Positions 17,054 through 25,822 of a DNA stretch of 64,000 nucleotides are shown here, one piece after another. The notes under the pieces are model-generated. The model was not told where the DNA came from. It worked only from the letters and a program-made list of their open reading frames with translations, and searched no databases. The position numbers and the translations under genes were made by a program. The DNA lies in the NCBI RefSeq assembly GCF_000365305.1, contig NZ_CM001841.1:1574913-1638912 (forward strand), given 5' to 3'. This stretch comes from Dickeya dianthicola NCPPB 453. GTDB lineage: Bacteria; Pseudomonadota; Gammaproteobacteria; Enterobacterales; Enterobacteriaceae. Within the stretch, counting starts at the first letter, position 1; each line of letters starts with the position of its first letter.

Positions 17054-17366
17054 TTATCCCCAGTTTTCCCGTCATTTAATCGATTGGCTGTGAATAATCT
17101 TAATGGTGGTATTCGCCTTATCCCCGGCGATGGAAAGAAATCAGTAAAAATAAAATATAACGTGTTATTTAGTTTTGCAGATGGGGCGAATATAAAATAA
17201 CCAGGTCGGATGAGTGAGGTGATTTCTAGGAGTATTCCATATTCTTTTTATTTCCAGCTTTGCTTTAATCACTCCCGAGGCGGTTACCTGAGCGCTTCAG
17301 TTATTAACCAGAGAATAAATCTTTATTTCCGGTTAATCACAAATGACGTGTTGAAGGAAATTAATA
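17054..17366. other. Gene-free AT-rich leader of the small exported protein
   Basis: About 310 bp become clearly AT-rich after 17090, unlike the GC-rich genes on the left. No coding frame is convincing. It should hold the promoter of the 137-aa gene at 17367; a GAAGGAAAT ribosome site lies at its right end. Confidence 0.5.
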
Positions 17367-17780
17367 ATGAATATGAAACCTCTGTTTTTAGGCGTTATCC
17401 TGGCTGCATCTTACGCTCACGCGGCATCGACTGACGTCAGCGCCAAACCGGTAACCGGAACGGCAGCCAGCGCGGAAGTGAAAACCGCGGCCGTCACAGC
17501 GAGTCAGGAGGCGAGCGGCAAAACGCTGGCGGCGGCGCAGCAGAAGGCTACCGATACACGGGTGAAAGCGCATCAGCAGCAAGTGGTGAAAGTGAACAGC
17601 GATAAAACGGTCACGCATAAAAAAGCCGCCACAGTGGAAAAAGAAAAAACGACGTTAGAAAAAACCGGAAAAGAAAAACTAACCGAGCATAAAATAACGG
17701 CAGAGAAAAAGAAAAATAACGTAGATAAGCAAGACAAACAAAAAACAACAGCGCCGGTAACAGCGACTAAAACAGAATAG
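17367..17780 (+). CDS. Small Lys/Ala/Thr-rich exported protein
   Basis: This 137-aa protein starts MNMKPLFLGVILAASYAHAA, a clear Sec signal peptide with cleavage near AHA. The mature part is low complexity, rich in Lys, Ala, Thr and Glu, with no Cys. It is highly charged after residue 60 (KKAATVEKEKTTLEKTGKEK) and probably disordered or helical. A second in-frame ATG two codons on is an alternative start. I do not recognise the family. Its codon use and AT-rich flanks differ from the neighbouring transport genes, which could mean separate acquisition. It stands alone, with 350 bp before it and 300 bp after it. Confidence 0.65.
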   Translation: MNMKPLFLGVILAASYAHAASTDVSAKPVTGTAASAEVKTAAVTASQEASGKTLAAAQQKATDTRVKAHQQQVVKVNSDKTVTHKKAATVEKEKTTLEKTGKEKLTEHKITAEKKKNNVDKQDKQKTTAPVTATKTE

Positions 17781-18081
17781 TTGTTTATTAATTCAAACAG
17801 TAATTATGCCAGTCACTGAAGGGAGTCAGTCATAAGCGAAGAGGGGGGGTTGGGCTGGCATCCCTTATTTTCCGGCTGGTCATCGTCTGTTTTTTGCCTG
17901 ATGCAGAGAACAGGGATGATGCCCAGCCGGGATTCATTAATCTCGCCGTCGATTCACGGACGGCTTCTTTCTGTTTATTCAATAACTCAGTTTATTCAGT
18001 AACTCATCTTATTCAGCAACGGATCGTCCTGCCCGCCAATGTGGCACTCCCCGGCCACGTTGCACCGGGAAGTGGACGCGA
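17781..18081. other. Gene-free stretch before the ASST 3' end
   Basis: No credible gene. It contains an imperfect inverted repeat (arms near 17852-17865 and 17911-17929, both reading GCTGGGCATC-like) that could fold at the convergent 3' ends. A three-copy 17-bp tandem repeat lies at 17974-18024. Confidence 0.5.
17974..18024. repeat. Tandem repeat, 17-bp unit, 3 copies
   Basis: The unit TTTATTCAATAACTCAG recurs at 17974, 17991 and 18008 with 2 to 5 changes per copy. It lies between the 3' ends of the small exported protein gene and the ASST-thioredoxin gene. Confidence 0.8.
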
Positions 18082-19875
18082 TTAGCGCAGGATGGCGCTT
18101 AACCACTGGCGCAGTGTGTCCGCGCTCTGCGCGCCGGTGAGCCTGGCCTGCTCCTGACCGTCTTTCAGCCACAGCAGGGTGGGCAGCGAGCGTACCTGCA
18201 ACTGTGCGGCGTGCGGCACATGATGGTCGGCGTCCAGATAGTGGCAGGACAGCCCGTCGAACGCGGTGTCGGCGATGACCGTTTCCAACTGGCGATACAG
18301 GCTCTTACAGTGTACGCAGCGTTCCGCGCCCACCAGCAGCAACTGGTCGCCGGCGGGCAGCGACAGCGTTTCATCCGGCGCCAGCGATAAGGCGGTAAAG
18401 CGATGAGGGTTGACGGCGAACAGCTTCGGGCTGCGTTTCAGCTCTTCGCTGTCGGTGGCGACGCACAATGCATCGCCGCCGCGCTTGTACGGCCGGGCAT
18501 CGCTGACGGCAACGACGCTGGCGAATCCGGCCGGCGCGGCGCCGGGCTGGCGCAGGCGGGTGTTGTCCGGCGCCTGCACCGGGGTTTCCTGCGGGCGCGG
18601 CAACTGCGGCACCCAGTCGTACGGCACCCGGTAGGCCCGGTACAGCATGTTGGTGTTGACGCTTTTTCCCCAGAACGGCGAGATGTATTCCCAGACTACC
18701 TCATGGTCCGCGGTCACTTCGAACAGGCGGCCGTTGGCGCCTTCGTTGATCAGCGTGTTGCCGTTCGGCAGGCGCTGGATATTGCTGATGTACGGGCTGT
18801 AGAAGCGAAAGGCGTCGGTCGGGTGCGGAATGCCGGCTTCGTACGGCGAATAGCGCCAGACGATATCCAGCGTCACCGGGTTGATTTCCAGCACGCGCGA
18901 GTAGTCGCGCCAGGCGTTCTTCACCCCGTCGGCCGAGGCCGGGTTGGGGGCGCCGTAACCGGCCCAGCCGCCGTTGTCGAACAGCAGAATATTGCCCGCG
19001 CCCGGCAACCCGGCTGGGATCATGTGCGCATGATGCTGACCGATGATCCAGCCCAGGTGTTTCAGTTCCGGCGTGCTGTAGTCCGGCCCGAGCCGCCACA
19101 CGATGTCGCCGCTCTGCTTGTCGATGATGGCGATAATGTTGGATTCGCGCGCGTCCCAGATGATGTTGTCCGGATGGAAACGGGCGTCGCCCTGATCGAA
19201 CCACGGGTTGGGGCCAAGGGTGGACATGGAGTTGATGTGCATCCAGTCGCCCATGCCGCCGCCGCTGCTGCGCATATTGGGGTTGTGGTACAACGCGGTT
19301 TTGGCGGCGTCGTCAAAGCCCAACTGGTCGAAATGGTCGCTGCAACGCCATTCCCACAGGATGTTGCCCTGCCAGTCCACTTCAATAATGGTGTCGTCGA
19401 GCAGCAACTTGTCGCTGATTTTCGGGTTGTGTAGGTTCTGGTGCGCCAGAATCAACGTATTGCCGCCGAGCGCCTGCGGTTCCAGCCCCGGCGCGTAGTA
19501 CCCCACCGGGTTGCCGCTGCGCTGGTAGTCGTGGTGGGCGCGCGCCATCCACTCCGGCGGCAGGTCCGGGTCGCTGATGTGCTCGTAACGGTTGAATTGC
19601 CAGACCCGGTTGCCGTCCCAGTCCAGTTGCACCACATCCACCATGTCCTGCATACCGTAGCGGGCGTCGCGCTGGCCGCTGTGACCGAGGATATAACCGC
19701 CCGGCAGAATTTTATTGGGAAAACCGTGCAGGCCTTCCCACAACCGCAGCGCCGCCCCGTTCATATCGATCAAGACCGCGCCGGTTTCCAGCGCCTGAAA
19801 GACGGTGTAACCGCCCCAGGCTTTGTCCGGGTGATAAATCGTGGTGCCGGTCGGGTAAACGGAAGGGTGTCCCAT
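18082..19875 (-). CDS. Arylsulfotransferase fused to thioredoxin domain
   Basis: This 597-aa protein starts at ATG 19875 with GGAGTAGC upstream. Residues 1 to about 450 match the arylsulfotransferase (Arylsulfotran_2) beta-propeller type: DWMHINSM, GQHHAHMIPAG, ILLFDNGG and repeated GN.L or W.YSP blades. These enzymes move sulfate from aryl sulfate esters to phenolic acceptors. Residues about 500-597 form a thioredoxin-like domain with active-site ERCVHCKS (Cys near 520 and 523) and the cis-Pro motif RSLPTLLW. No signal peptide is present, so it should act in the cytoplasm, unlike periplasmic E. coli-type ASST. It is last in the operon permease-ATPase-ASST, 12 bp after the ATPase. This strongly suggests desulfation of an imported ester. 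Confidence 0.85.
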   Translation of the reverse strand: MGHPSVYPTGTTIYHPDKAWGGYTVFQALETGAVLIDMNGAALRLWEGLHGFPNKILPGGYILGHSGQRDARYGMQDMVDVVQLDWDGNRVWQFNRYEHISDPDLPPEWMARAHHDYQRSGNPVGYYAPGLEPQALGGNTLILAHQNLHNPKISDKLLLDDTIIEVDWQGNILWEWRCSDHFDQLGFDDAAKTALYHNPNMRSSGGGMGDWMHINSMSTLGPNPWFDQGDARFHPDNIIWDARESNIIAIIDKQSGDIVWRLGPDYSTPELKHLGWIIGQHHAHMIPAGLPGAGNILLFDNGGWAGYGAPNPASADGVKNAWRDYSRVLEINPVTLDIVWRYSPYEAGIPHPTDAFRFYSPYISNIQRLPNGNTLINEGANGRLFEVTADHEVVWEYISPFWGKSVNTNMLYRAYRVPYDWVPQLPRPQETPVQAPDNTRLRQPGAAPAGFASVVAVSDARPYKRGGDALCVATDSEELKRSPKLFAVNPHRFTALSLAPDETLSLPAGDQLLLVGAERCVHCKSLYRQLETVIADTAFDGLSCHYLDADHHVPHAAQLQVRSLPTLLWLKDGQEQARLTGAQSADTLRQWLSAILR

Positions 19876-19887
19876 GTGCTACTCCAG

Positions 19888-20700
19888 TTAGTCAGTGATA
19901 TCAGTGATACGTGTGGCGACGGGCAAGGCCGCGGCGTCGGCGTGAGTCAGCAGCGCGAGCAGGTCGCTGCACTGTTGGTGGAAGGCGTGGCTGTCGCGCT
20001 GGCGCGGATGCGGCAGCGTCACCGTGGCTACCAGTTTCAGCCGGCCGGGGCGCGGCGCCAGTACCACCACGCGGTCGGCCAGATAAACCGCTTCTTCCAC
20101 ATCGTGGGTGACCAGCAGGGTGGTGGTGCCTTCCTGCTGATGAATCCGCCGCAGTTCCTGCTGCATCTGTTGCCGGGTCAGCGCGTCGAGCGCGCCGAAC
20201 GGTTCGTCGAGCATCAGAATGCGCGGGTTGCCCACCAGCCCGCGGGCGATCGCCACCCGCTGTGCCATGCCGCCGGACAACTGGGCGGGCAGGGCGTCGG
20301 CGAACTCGTCCAAATGCACCAGCTGAATGAAATGGTCGACCCGACGGGTAAGTTCGGCGCGACCGATCTTCTCGCTCGCCAGCCCCAGTTCGATGTTCTG
20401 GCGCACCGTCAGCCACGGGAACAACCGTGGCTCCTGAAACACGATGCCGCGCTCGCCGCCGATGCCGTTAATCGGTACGCCATCCACCAGAATGCGGCCC
20501 TGATAGTCGTCATCCAGCCCGACCAACAGGCGCAGCAGTGTGGATTTGCCGCAGCCGCTGCTGCCGACAATCGCCACCAGTTCGCCGGGATAAATCGCCA
20601 GCGAGAGGTCGTCGATGACCGTCAGCGGGTTGCCGCCGACGCGAAACTGTTTTTTAAGGCGGTCAAAAGCGACCACCGGTTGGGGGCGCGGTTGCGTCAT
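19888..20700 (-). CDS. ABC ATPase, sulfonate/nitrate/taurine type (module B)
   Basis: This 270-aa protein starts at ATG 20700 in an ATGA overlap with the upstream permease stop; the longer frame reads antisense-like sequence and is rejected. Walker A GSSGCGKST is at about residues 46-54, signature LSGGMAQRVA at 141-150 and Walker B ILMLDEPFGALD at 161-172. It resembles SsuB and TauB. It is the only ATPase of this type in the window, so it may serve both fused permeases. An AGGAG site lies in the end of the permease gene. Confidence 0.88.
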   Translation of the reverse strand: MTQPRPQPVVAFDRLKKQFRVGGNPLTVIDDLSLAIYPGELVAIVGSSGCGKSTLLRLLVGLDDDYQGRILVDGVPINGIGGERGIVFQEPRLFPWLTVRQNIELGLASEKIGRAELTRRVDHFIQLVHLDEFADALPAQLSGGMAQRVAIARGLVGNPRILMLDEPFGALDALTRQQMQQELRRIHQQEGTTTLLVTHDVEEAVYLADRVVVLAPRPGRLKLVATVTLPHPRQRDSHAFHQQCSDLLALLTHADAAALPVATRITDITD

Positions 20701-22301
20701 AAGGAGTCTCCTGGGGTGCGCCAGCGGGTCATGCGTTGTTCCAGCCGCTGACCGAGGGAGTCGATCAGCGCGCCGGTGACGCCAATCAGCAGCATGCCGC
20801 TGAGAATGAGGGGCATATCCAGCAGTTGCTGGGCGTTGATCATCAGGCTGCCGATGCCAGCGCCGGACGACATGAAATATTCTGCGCCGATAGCGCCGAG
20901 CCAGGCGTAAATCATCGCCAGTCGCAATCCGGTGAACAGCGCGGGCGCCGCACCGGGTAGGATCAGTACGCGCAGGCGACGCAACCACGGCAGGCGCAAC
21001 ACTTGCGCCACTTCCTGCAAAGCGAGGGAGCGCCGATGCACGCCACGATGAGTGGCGACCAACATCGGAAAGAACGCCACCAGCGCGATGAAGGTCACCT
21101 TGCCGCCGTCATCGTTGCCGACCCAGGCGGTAATCAGCGGCAGCCAGGCGAACAGCGCCACCTGACGCAGCAGCGTCAGTGTTGAGGTACACACTGCCTC
21201 GGCGCGTGCGCTCAGCCCCAGCGCCAGACCGGCCAGCAAACCGGCGCTGATGCCGAGGGCACCGCCCGCCAGCGCCCGCCACAGGCTGTGGCGCATGGCG
21301 TCGGGCAGCGAACCGTCGCTCACCCCTTGCCAGATAGCGCGAAGCACCTCGCCGGGCGGCGGCAACAGCAGTGCGTCAACCCAGCCGCGGTGGCTGGCCA
21401 GTTGCCACAGCGCCAGTAATAACAGCGGTATCACCAGCCCGCTGGACTGGCCGGCGGGCGCGGCGTGCAGCCGGCCGATCGGTGGGTGCGGCCAGGCAAT
21501 CAGTCGTTGGTCCAACTGGTTGATGCCCCATTCCATCAACAGGCCGGTCAGCCCGATGACGGCGATGCACACCAACACGATATCCAACTGGAATAGCTGA
21601 CGTCCCCATACCATCAGATAGCCGATGCCCTGCGACGAGGCGAGCAATTCCACCACAATCAGCGACACCCAGGCCTGTGACAGCGCCAGCCGCAAGCCGG
21701 TAAACCACACCGGCAACGCGGCTGGCAGTATCAGCCGGGTCAGGCGGGTAAGGGGCGGCAGGCGCAGGGTGCGCGCCACGTCGAGCAGCGCGGGTGGAAC
21801 GTCGCGTACCCCGCGCTGGCTATGCAGCGTGACCGGTACGATCACCGCTTTGATCAGCACCGCCAGCTTGAGGCCGTCGTCGATACCGAACAGCACCATA
21901 AACAGTGGGATCCACCCGAGCGTGGGGATTTGAGCCAGCGCATAGACGGTGGGATACAGCAGCCGTTCCGCCCGCACCGATGCGCCCATCAGCGCGCCCA
22001 GCAGCGTTCCGGCCAGTACACCGGCGGCAAGCCCGTTTACCAGACGGTGCAGGCTGATCAACAACTGACCGAGCAAATCGCTCTGCAACAGGGTAAGAGC
22101 GGTTATCATAACCTGCGATGGGGCGGGCAGAATTTGCGGCGGCATCCACCCCAACTGGCTACTGAGGGTCCACAACAATAATACGACCAGCGGCAGCAGC
22201 ACCGGCGCGGCGATGTGCCGGGTTTGTCGCGGTGCGAGCGGGCGTTTCACGCGCGGGTCTTCCACTACCGAAGACGTATGCATGACCAAAGACTTATTCA
22301 T
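20697..22301 (-). CDS. Fused double ABC permease, sulfonate/nitrate/taurine type (module B)
   Basis: This 534-aa protein has two tandem BPD_transp_1 domains (about 30-265 and 285-530), as in the module A permease. It shares segments such as LAQIPTL.WIPL, VLIKAV.VPVTL, and LSQ.WVSLI.VELLASS.G.GYLMV. EAA loops are at about 172-200 and 432-460. It is the first gene of the operon permease-ATPase-ASST. In sulfate-ester systems (AtsRBC type) such permeases import the ester for intracellular desulfation. Start ATG 22301 has only a weak ribosome site; an ATG six codons later is possible. Confidence 0.87.
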   Translation of the reverse strand: MNKSLVMHTSSVVEDPRVKRPLAPRQTRHIAAPVLLPLVVLLLWTLSSQLGWMPPQILPAPSQVMITALTLLQSDLLGQLLISLHRLVNGLAAGVLAGTLLGALMGASVRAERLLYPTVYALAQIPTLGWIPLFMVLFGIDDGLKLAVLIKAVIVPVTLHSQRGVRDVPPALLDVARTLRLPPLTRLTRLILPAALPVWFTGLRLALSQAWVSLIVVELLASSQGIGYLMVWGRQLFQLDIVLVCIAVIGLTGLLMEWGINQLDQRLIAWPHPPIGRLHAAPAGQSSGLVIPLLLLALWQLASHRGWVDALLLPPPGEVLRAIWQGVSDGSLPDAMRHSLWRALAGGALGISAGLLAGLALGLSARAEAVCTSTLTLLRQVALFAWLPLITAWVGNDDGGKVTFIALVAFFPMLVATHRGVHRRSLALQEVAQVLRLPWLRRLRVLILPGAAPALFTGLRLAMIYAWLGAIGAEYFMSSGAGIGSLMINAQQLLDMPLILSGMLLIGVTGALIDSLGQRLEQRMTRWRTPGDSL

Positions 22302-22541
22302 TTTTATTCGTAAGCTCAGTCAAAATGAATCGATAGGGTATAAAAACCCGATTTATCGGTGATACGCCAATGCAATAAACCGATAGTGTGCGTGCAAGAA
22401 ATGCATATGACCGGCTAACCGGCATTGGCGCTGATTTATGCTTTTTTTTGCTGAGAAATCATGGAAATGTTATTTACGGCGCACCGGTCGCGTTCGCTAG
22501 TTTCTCGCCATTGTTACCGCCTGCAATCAGTGGAGAAAAGT
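22302..22541. promoter_or_regulatory. Divergent promoter region of module B
   Basis: This 240-bp region separates the leftward permease operon from the rightward binding-protein gene. It contains the interrupted palindrome CCGAT-TT-ATCGG at 22348-22359 and two further CGATAG copies, near 22331 and 22380. These are candidate sites for the LysR protein of module B. No promoter boxes were assigned. Confidence 0.4.
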
Positions 22542-23639
22542 ATGCAACAACAACAAGATCGTCACCGTTACCGTGGCTGGCTCAGCCTGTTTAAAGGCGC
22601 AGGGCTGGTGCTGCTGACGGTCGCGGCGCTAGGGAATTCAGCACGGGCGCAGGAGGACAAACCGGCGGAAATTCGCATTGGGCTGCCGGATCAGAGCGCG
22701 GGCAGCAAGCCGTTTATCGGCGGGCCGCTGGGGCTGGCCTTTATTCGCCACAGCCTGGAGCAGGCGTTTGAACCACAGGGCATCAAGGTGCGCTGGTCGT
22801 TTTTTAAAGGCGCGGGGCCGGCGGTGAACGAGGCGCTGGCCAACCAACAATTGGATGTGGCGTACCTTGGCGATCTGGCGGCGATCATCGGCCGTTCCGG
22901 TGGGTTGCCTACCCAGGTGCTGTTGGGGTCGCGCGGCTCCAGCTCGTATCTGGCGGCGACGCCGGAGTCCGGCATTGCGCGTATCGAGGACCTGCGCGGC
23001 AAACGGGTGGCGGTCTACAAAGGCACCGCCGACCAGCTATCGTTTGAGCGGGCGCTGAACAGCGCCGGGCTGAACGAACGGGATATCCGGGTCATCAACC
23101 TTGACTGGACCGCCGGCAAAGCGGCGCTGGCGGCCCGGCGCATTGATGCGGTGTGGGGCGGCGTGTCGCTGCTGGCGCTGCGCCCGCAGGGGATTCGCAT
23201 TATTACTTCCAGCCGCGATCTGGGCTGGGCCAACACCACCCAGGCGGTGGTGCTGGCGACGCAGGATTTTATCCGGCGCTATCCGCAGGTTACCCGGCAA
23301 CTGGTGGCGGCGCTGGTGCAGGAAGCGCACTGGGCCAGCGACCCGGCGCATCTGGCGGACTATATCAAACTGATGGCGGACCAGAGCCAGATTCCTGCCG
23401 CGTTGTTTGAAGAGCAGTTCCGGCCGGATTCGCTCAACCTGCAAACGTCGCCGCGTCTGGACCCGTTCCTGCGCAGCAATCTGCAAGACAGCGTGCAGCG
23501 CGCCCACGCCGCCGGGCTGATTCGCGCCGTCTTTTCGGTGGAGGCGTGGCTGGATAACCGCGTTGTCGATCAGGCATTGACCGAGCTGAAGCTGGAGCGC
23601 CAGTGGCCGGACTATGATGCCGGCGGCAAACCGCAGTAG
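22542..23639 (+). CDS. ABC substrate-binding protein, sulfonate/sulfate-ester type (module B)
   Basis: This 365-aa periplasmic protein starts at MQQQQDRH (ATG 22542) after TGGAGAAAAG; a longer frame adds 27 untypical residues. A signal peptide (hydrophobic GAGLVLLTVAALG, cleavage near SARAQ) precedes an SsuA/TauA-type body with IRIGLPDQSAGS, KGAGPAVNEALANQQLDVAYLGDLAAI and VFSVEAWLD. It is paralogous to the module A protein. The operon opposite holds its permease, ATPase and ASST. An arylsulfate or similar ester is the inferred ligand. Confidence 0.86.
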   Translation: MQQQQDRHRYRGWLSLFKGAGLVLLTVAALGNSARAQEDKPAEIRIGLPDQSAGSKPFIGGPLGLAFIRHSLEQAFEPQGIKVRWSFFKGAGPAVNEALANQQLDVAYLGDLAAIIGRSGGLPTQVLLGSRGSSSYLAATPESGIARIEDLRGKRVAVYKGTADQLSFERALNSAGLNERDIRVINLDWTAGKAALAARRIDAVWGGVSLLALRPQGIRIITSSRDLGWANTTQAVVLATQDFIRRYPQVTRQLVAALVQEAHWASDPAHLADYIKLMADQSQIPAALFEEQFRPDSLNLQTSPRLDPFLRSNLQDSVQRAHAAGLIRAVFSVEAWLDNRVVDQALTELKLERQWPDYDAGGKPQ

Positions 23640-23643
23640 CGCA

Positions 23644-24570
23644 TTATACGGCGGAGGGCAAGTACAGCCGGTCCTGCTCCAGAATGGCGTCGATCAGCAG
23701 TTGCGCCAGCGGCGGCGGCGGTTTTTGCAGGCTGGAGATAATCCCGAACCGGGTTTGCATCTGCGCCCATTCCGGCGGCTGTTCGGCGAGGACTACCTCC
23801 ACCAGTTGATGGCTGTCGCGGCCGAGCGCAAATCCGTCTTCGCTGGAAAAGCTGATCGCCTGGGTATGGCGCAGTACGCTGAACACCGAGTAGATGTGGT
23901 CGCACTGAATCTGCGGGCGATAGTCCGGTTGACCGGTCAGCGCCGCCAGCACCTTGCGCATGCCGACCGGCAAATAGGGCGACGCCAGCGGAAAGTGCAG
24001 CAGGTCGTCGGGGGTGACCTGCGCCTGCTGCGCCAGCGGGTGATCGCGGTGGCAGATGAAAAAACAGCGGCGCGGGTTGAGCGGCTGCACCCGTAACTGT
24101 GGGTCCAGCTCGGCTTGCCAGGTGTCGGCCACGAAAAACGGCCACTCTTCGGCCTGTAGCCGCTGATGCAGCGCATGCCAGTTGTCGACGCAGTAGGTGA
24201 CGCGCGCTCGCGGTCGTAGCAGGTGGAAGGCAGACACCGCCCGCGGGATCAGCGCCGCCGCCGGCGCCGGGCCGCAGCCGAACACCAGCTCGCCGGCGTC
24301 ATCCTCGCCGAGTTGCCGCATGTCCTGAATCAGCTCCCACGACAGCGCCTGCATACGCTGGGCGAAAGGCAGCAGCTTTTTGCCCTGCCAGGTGAGCGTG
24401 AACTGCTTGCTGTACCGCTCCACCAGCGGGTGGCCGAGGGTTTGCTCCAGCGTCTGAATGCTGCGGCTGAACGCGGATTGCGACAGGCAAACCGCCTCCG
24501 CCGCCTGCACAAAACTGCGGTGTTCCGCCAGCGCCAGAAAATTGCGCAGTTGTCGTAAGTCCAGATGCAT
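23644..24570 (-). CDS. LysR-type regulator of module B (SftR/Cbl-like role)
   Basis: This 308-aa protein has a winged-helix N-terminus (LRQLRNFLALAEHRSFVQAAEA) and an effector domain with GELVFGCGPAPAAALIPRA and PFFVADTWQAELDPQLRVQPL. It is the paralogue of the module A LysR, with near-identical spacing of motifs. It lies tail to tail with the binding-protein gene (4-bp gap). Such regulators tune organosulfur genes to sulfate limitation; the inferred target is the divergent region 22302-22541. Confidence 0.85.
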   Translation of the reverse strand: MHLDLRQLRNFLALAEHRSFVQAAEAVCLSQSAFSRSIQTLEQTLGHPLVERYSKQFTLTWQGKKLLPFAQRMQALSWELIQDMRQLGEDDAGELVFGCGPAPAAALIPRAVSAFHLLRPRARVTYCVDNWHALHQRLQAEEWPFFVADTWQAELDPQLRVQPLNPRRCFFICHRDHPLAQQAQVTPDDLLHFPLASPYLPVGMRKVLAALTGQPDYRPQIQCDHIYSVFSVLRHTQAISFSSEDGFALGRDSHQLVEVVLAEQPPEWAQMQTRFGIISSLQKPPPPLAQLLIDAILEQDRLYLPSAV

Positions 24571-24789
24571 GATGGCCTCGCTCGGGGAATATTCCGGGCA
24601 GCTTGGGCTGGTGGGCTCGGGTAACGCAATGAATAAAAACGCATAACTTATAACGTGTTACCTGTCGGTCGCGGGAAACTGTCGATAGACCAATGGGGTG
24701 TTAGGTGTGGTGTTAGTAGCGGGTGTTCCGACAGGCATTACGGTGTCGGACGTGGGCGGCTTCGCCACGGATGCCGCCGCCATCGGGGA

Positions 24790-25554
24790 TTACTGCGCCA
24801 GCGCGCAGCTCACATCCAGAATTTCTTCCGCCGAGCCGCGGTTGAACAGGCCGATAACATCACGCCGCACCGCCAGCAGCACCAGCTCGCCCTGAGCGTT
24901 GGCGGTCAGCGCCAGACCGTAGTTTTCCATCTGATCCCCGCGCGTTTGCACATACTGATTGAGCAGTTTGAACGGGTCGGCGCGCGTCAAATCGCTGCCG
25001 TTCAGCTTGGTCGCCAGATAGTCGTGGCCCAGCAGCGGCTGGCCGAGCGACACCCAGTCGTAGCCGATATGGGCGTTTTGGGCGCGCAGCGTCTGATAAA
25101 CCTCGGGTTTCAGGCAGGAAATATGGATGTGCAACTGGCCCTGCGTGCGGCCATACAGCGAGTTGATCGCCAGCCCGAGTTTATCGTCGCTGATGGGTTT
25201 GCCCATCTGGCTCGATAGCCGGTCGCGGTAGCTCCAGGCGGCGGCGAAATAAGCGGGCGTTCCCGGCTGCAACAGCTGCGGGCTTTCAATGCCGCGGATG
25301 CGGTCGGTCGGGATCAGCAGGTCGTGGTACGGGCCGCGCCGGTCTTTGAACAGGGTGTAATGACCTTGCAGATTGACGTCCAGACAAGGGGCGGGCGAGT
25401 TATTTTTCTGCTGGTTGGGCACGCACTGCTGACTGACAAACTCCCACAGCGCGTTGCCATTGCCGCGGCGGGCGAAAGGCTGCCATACATAGAGCAACAG
25501 GGCGACCAGCAGCAGTGTAACGATCAAACCGATAAGGTATTTCTTGCGTATCAT
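24790..25554 (-). CDS. cdh: CDP-diacylglycerol diphosphatase
   Basis: This 254-aa protein starts at MIRKKYLIG (ATG 25554); the longer frame translates the tandem repeats upstream and is rejected. A single N-terminal membrane anchor (YLIGLIVTLLLVALLLYVW) places it in the inner membrane. The body matches Cdh of enterobacteria, with the histidine-triad segment QLHIHISCL, DLLIPTDRIRGIESP and GYDWVSLGQPLLGHDYLA. It hydrolyses CDP-diacylglycerol to phosphatidic acid and CMP. It appears to be a single-gene unit. Confidence 0.9.
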   Translation of the reverse strand: MIRKKYLIGLIVTLLLVALLLYVWQPFARRGNGNALWEFVSQQCVPNQQKNNSPAPCLDVNLQGHYTLFKDRRGPYHDLLIPTDRIRGIESPQLLQPGTPAYFAAAWSYRDRLSSQMGKPISDDKLGLAINSLYGRTQGQLHIHISCLKPEVYQTLRAQNAHIGYDWVSLGQPLLGHDYLATKLNGSDLTRADPFKLLNQYVQTRGDQMENYGLALTANAQGELVLLAVRRDVIGLFNRGSAEEILDVSCALAQ

Positions 25555-25610
25555 GGCGTGATTCCGTAGGGGGCGTTGCCGCATGGTTGTTGATTGCAAC
25601 GCAATTGTCG

Positions 25611-25685
25611 CAAGGTTATTTGTTGCAAGGTGATTCGTTGCAAGGTGAGTCATTGCAGGGTGAGTCATTGCAGGGTGAGTCATCG
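25611..25685. repeat. Tandem repeat, 15-bp unit, 5 copies
   Basis: Five adjacent units start at 25611, 25626, 25641, 25656 and 25671, with consensus CAAGGTGAGTCATTG. Divergence rises toward the left copy. It lies about 60 bp upstream of cdh, so it is in the cdh leader or promoter, and is directly followed by a different array. Confidence 0.9.
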
Positions 25686-25733
25686 TATGGCTACAGGCTG
25701 TTATGACTACAGGTTGTTATGACTACAAACTGT
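25686..25733. repeat. Tandem repeat, 16-bp unit, 3 copies
   Basis: Three adjacent units at 25686, 25702 and 25718 have consensus TATGACTACAGGTTGT. The array abuts the unrelated five-copy 15-bp array with no spacer. Together they fill 123 bp between cdh and the convergent-side LysR gene. Confidence 0.88.
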
Positions 25734-25822
25734 ATTGATGTCATTACGCGCTGCATCCTGTGACTATGCGCAGCATAATGCCGCGCACAGATGGCGTCAT
25801 GATGACAGTTGACGGGTGGCGG

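Noticed and set aside
19441-20751. 436- and 343-codon plus-strand frames opposite the ASST and ATPase genes (18403-20751)
   Set aside because: Both are antisense to genes with catalytic motifs and show His/Gln/Arg/Val-rich shadow composition.
25555-25683. 43-codon N-terminal extension of Cdh
   Set aside because: The extension (MTHPAMTHPAMTHLATNHLA...) is the translation of the 15-bp tandem repeat. The true start at 25554 gives a normal membrane anchor.
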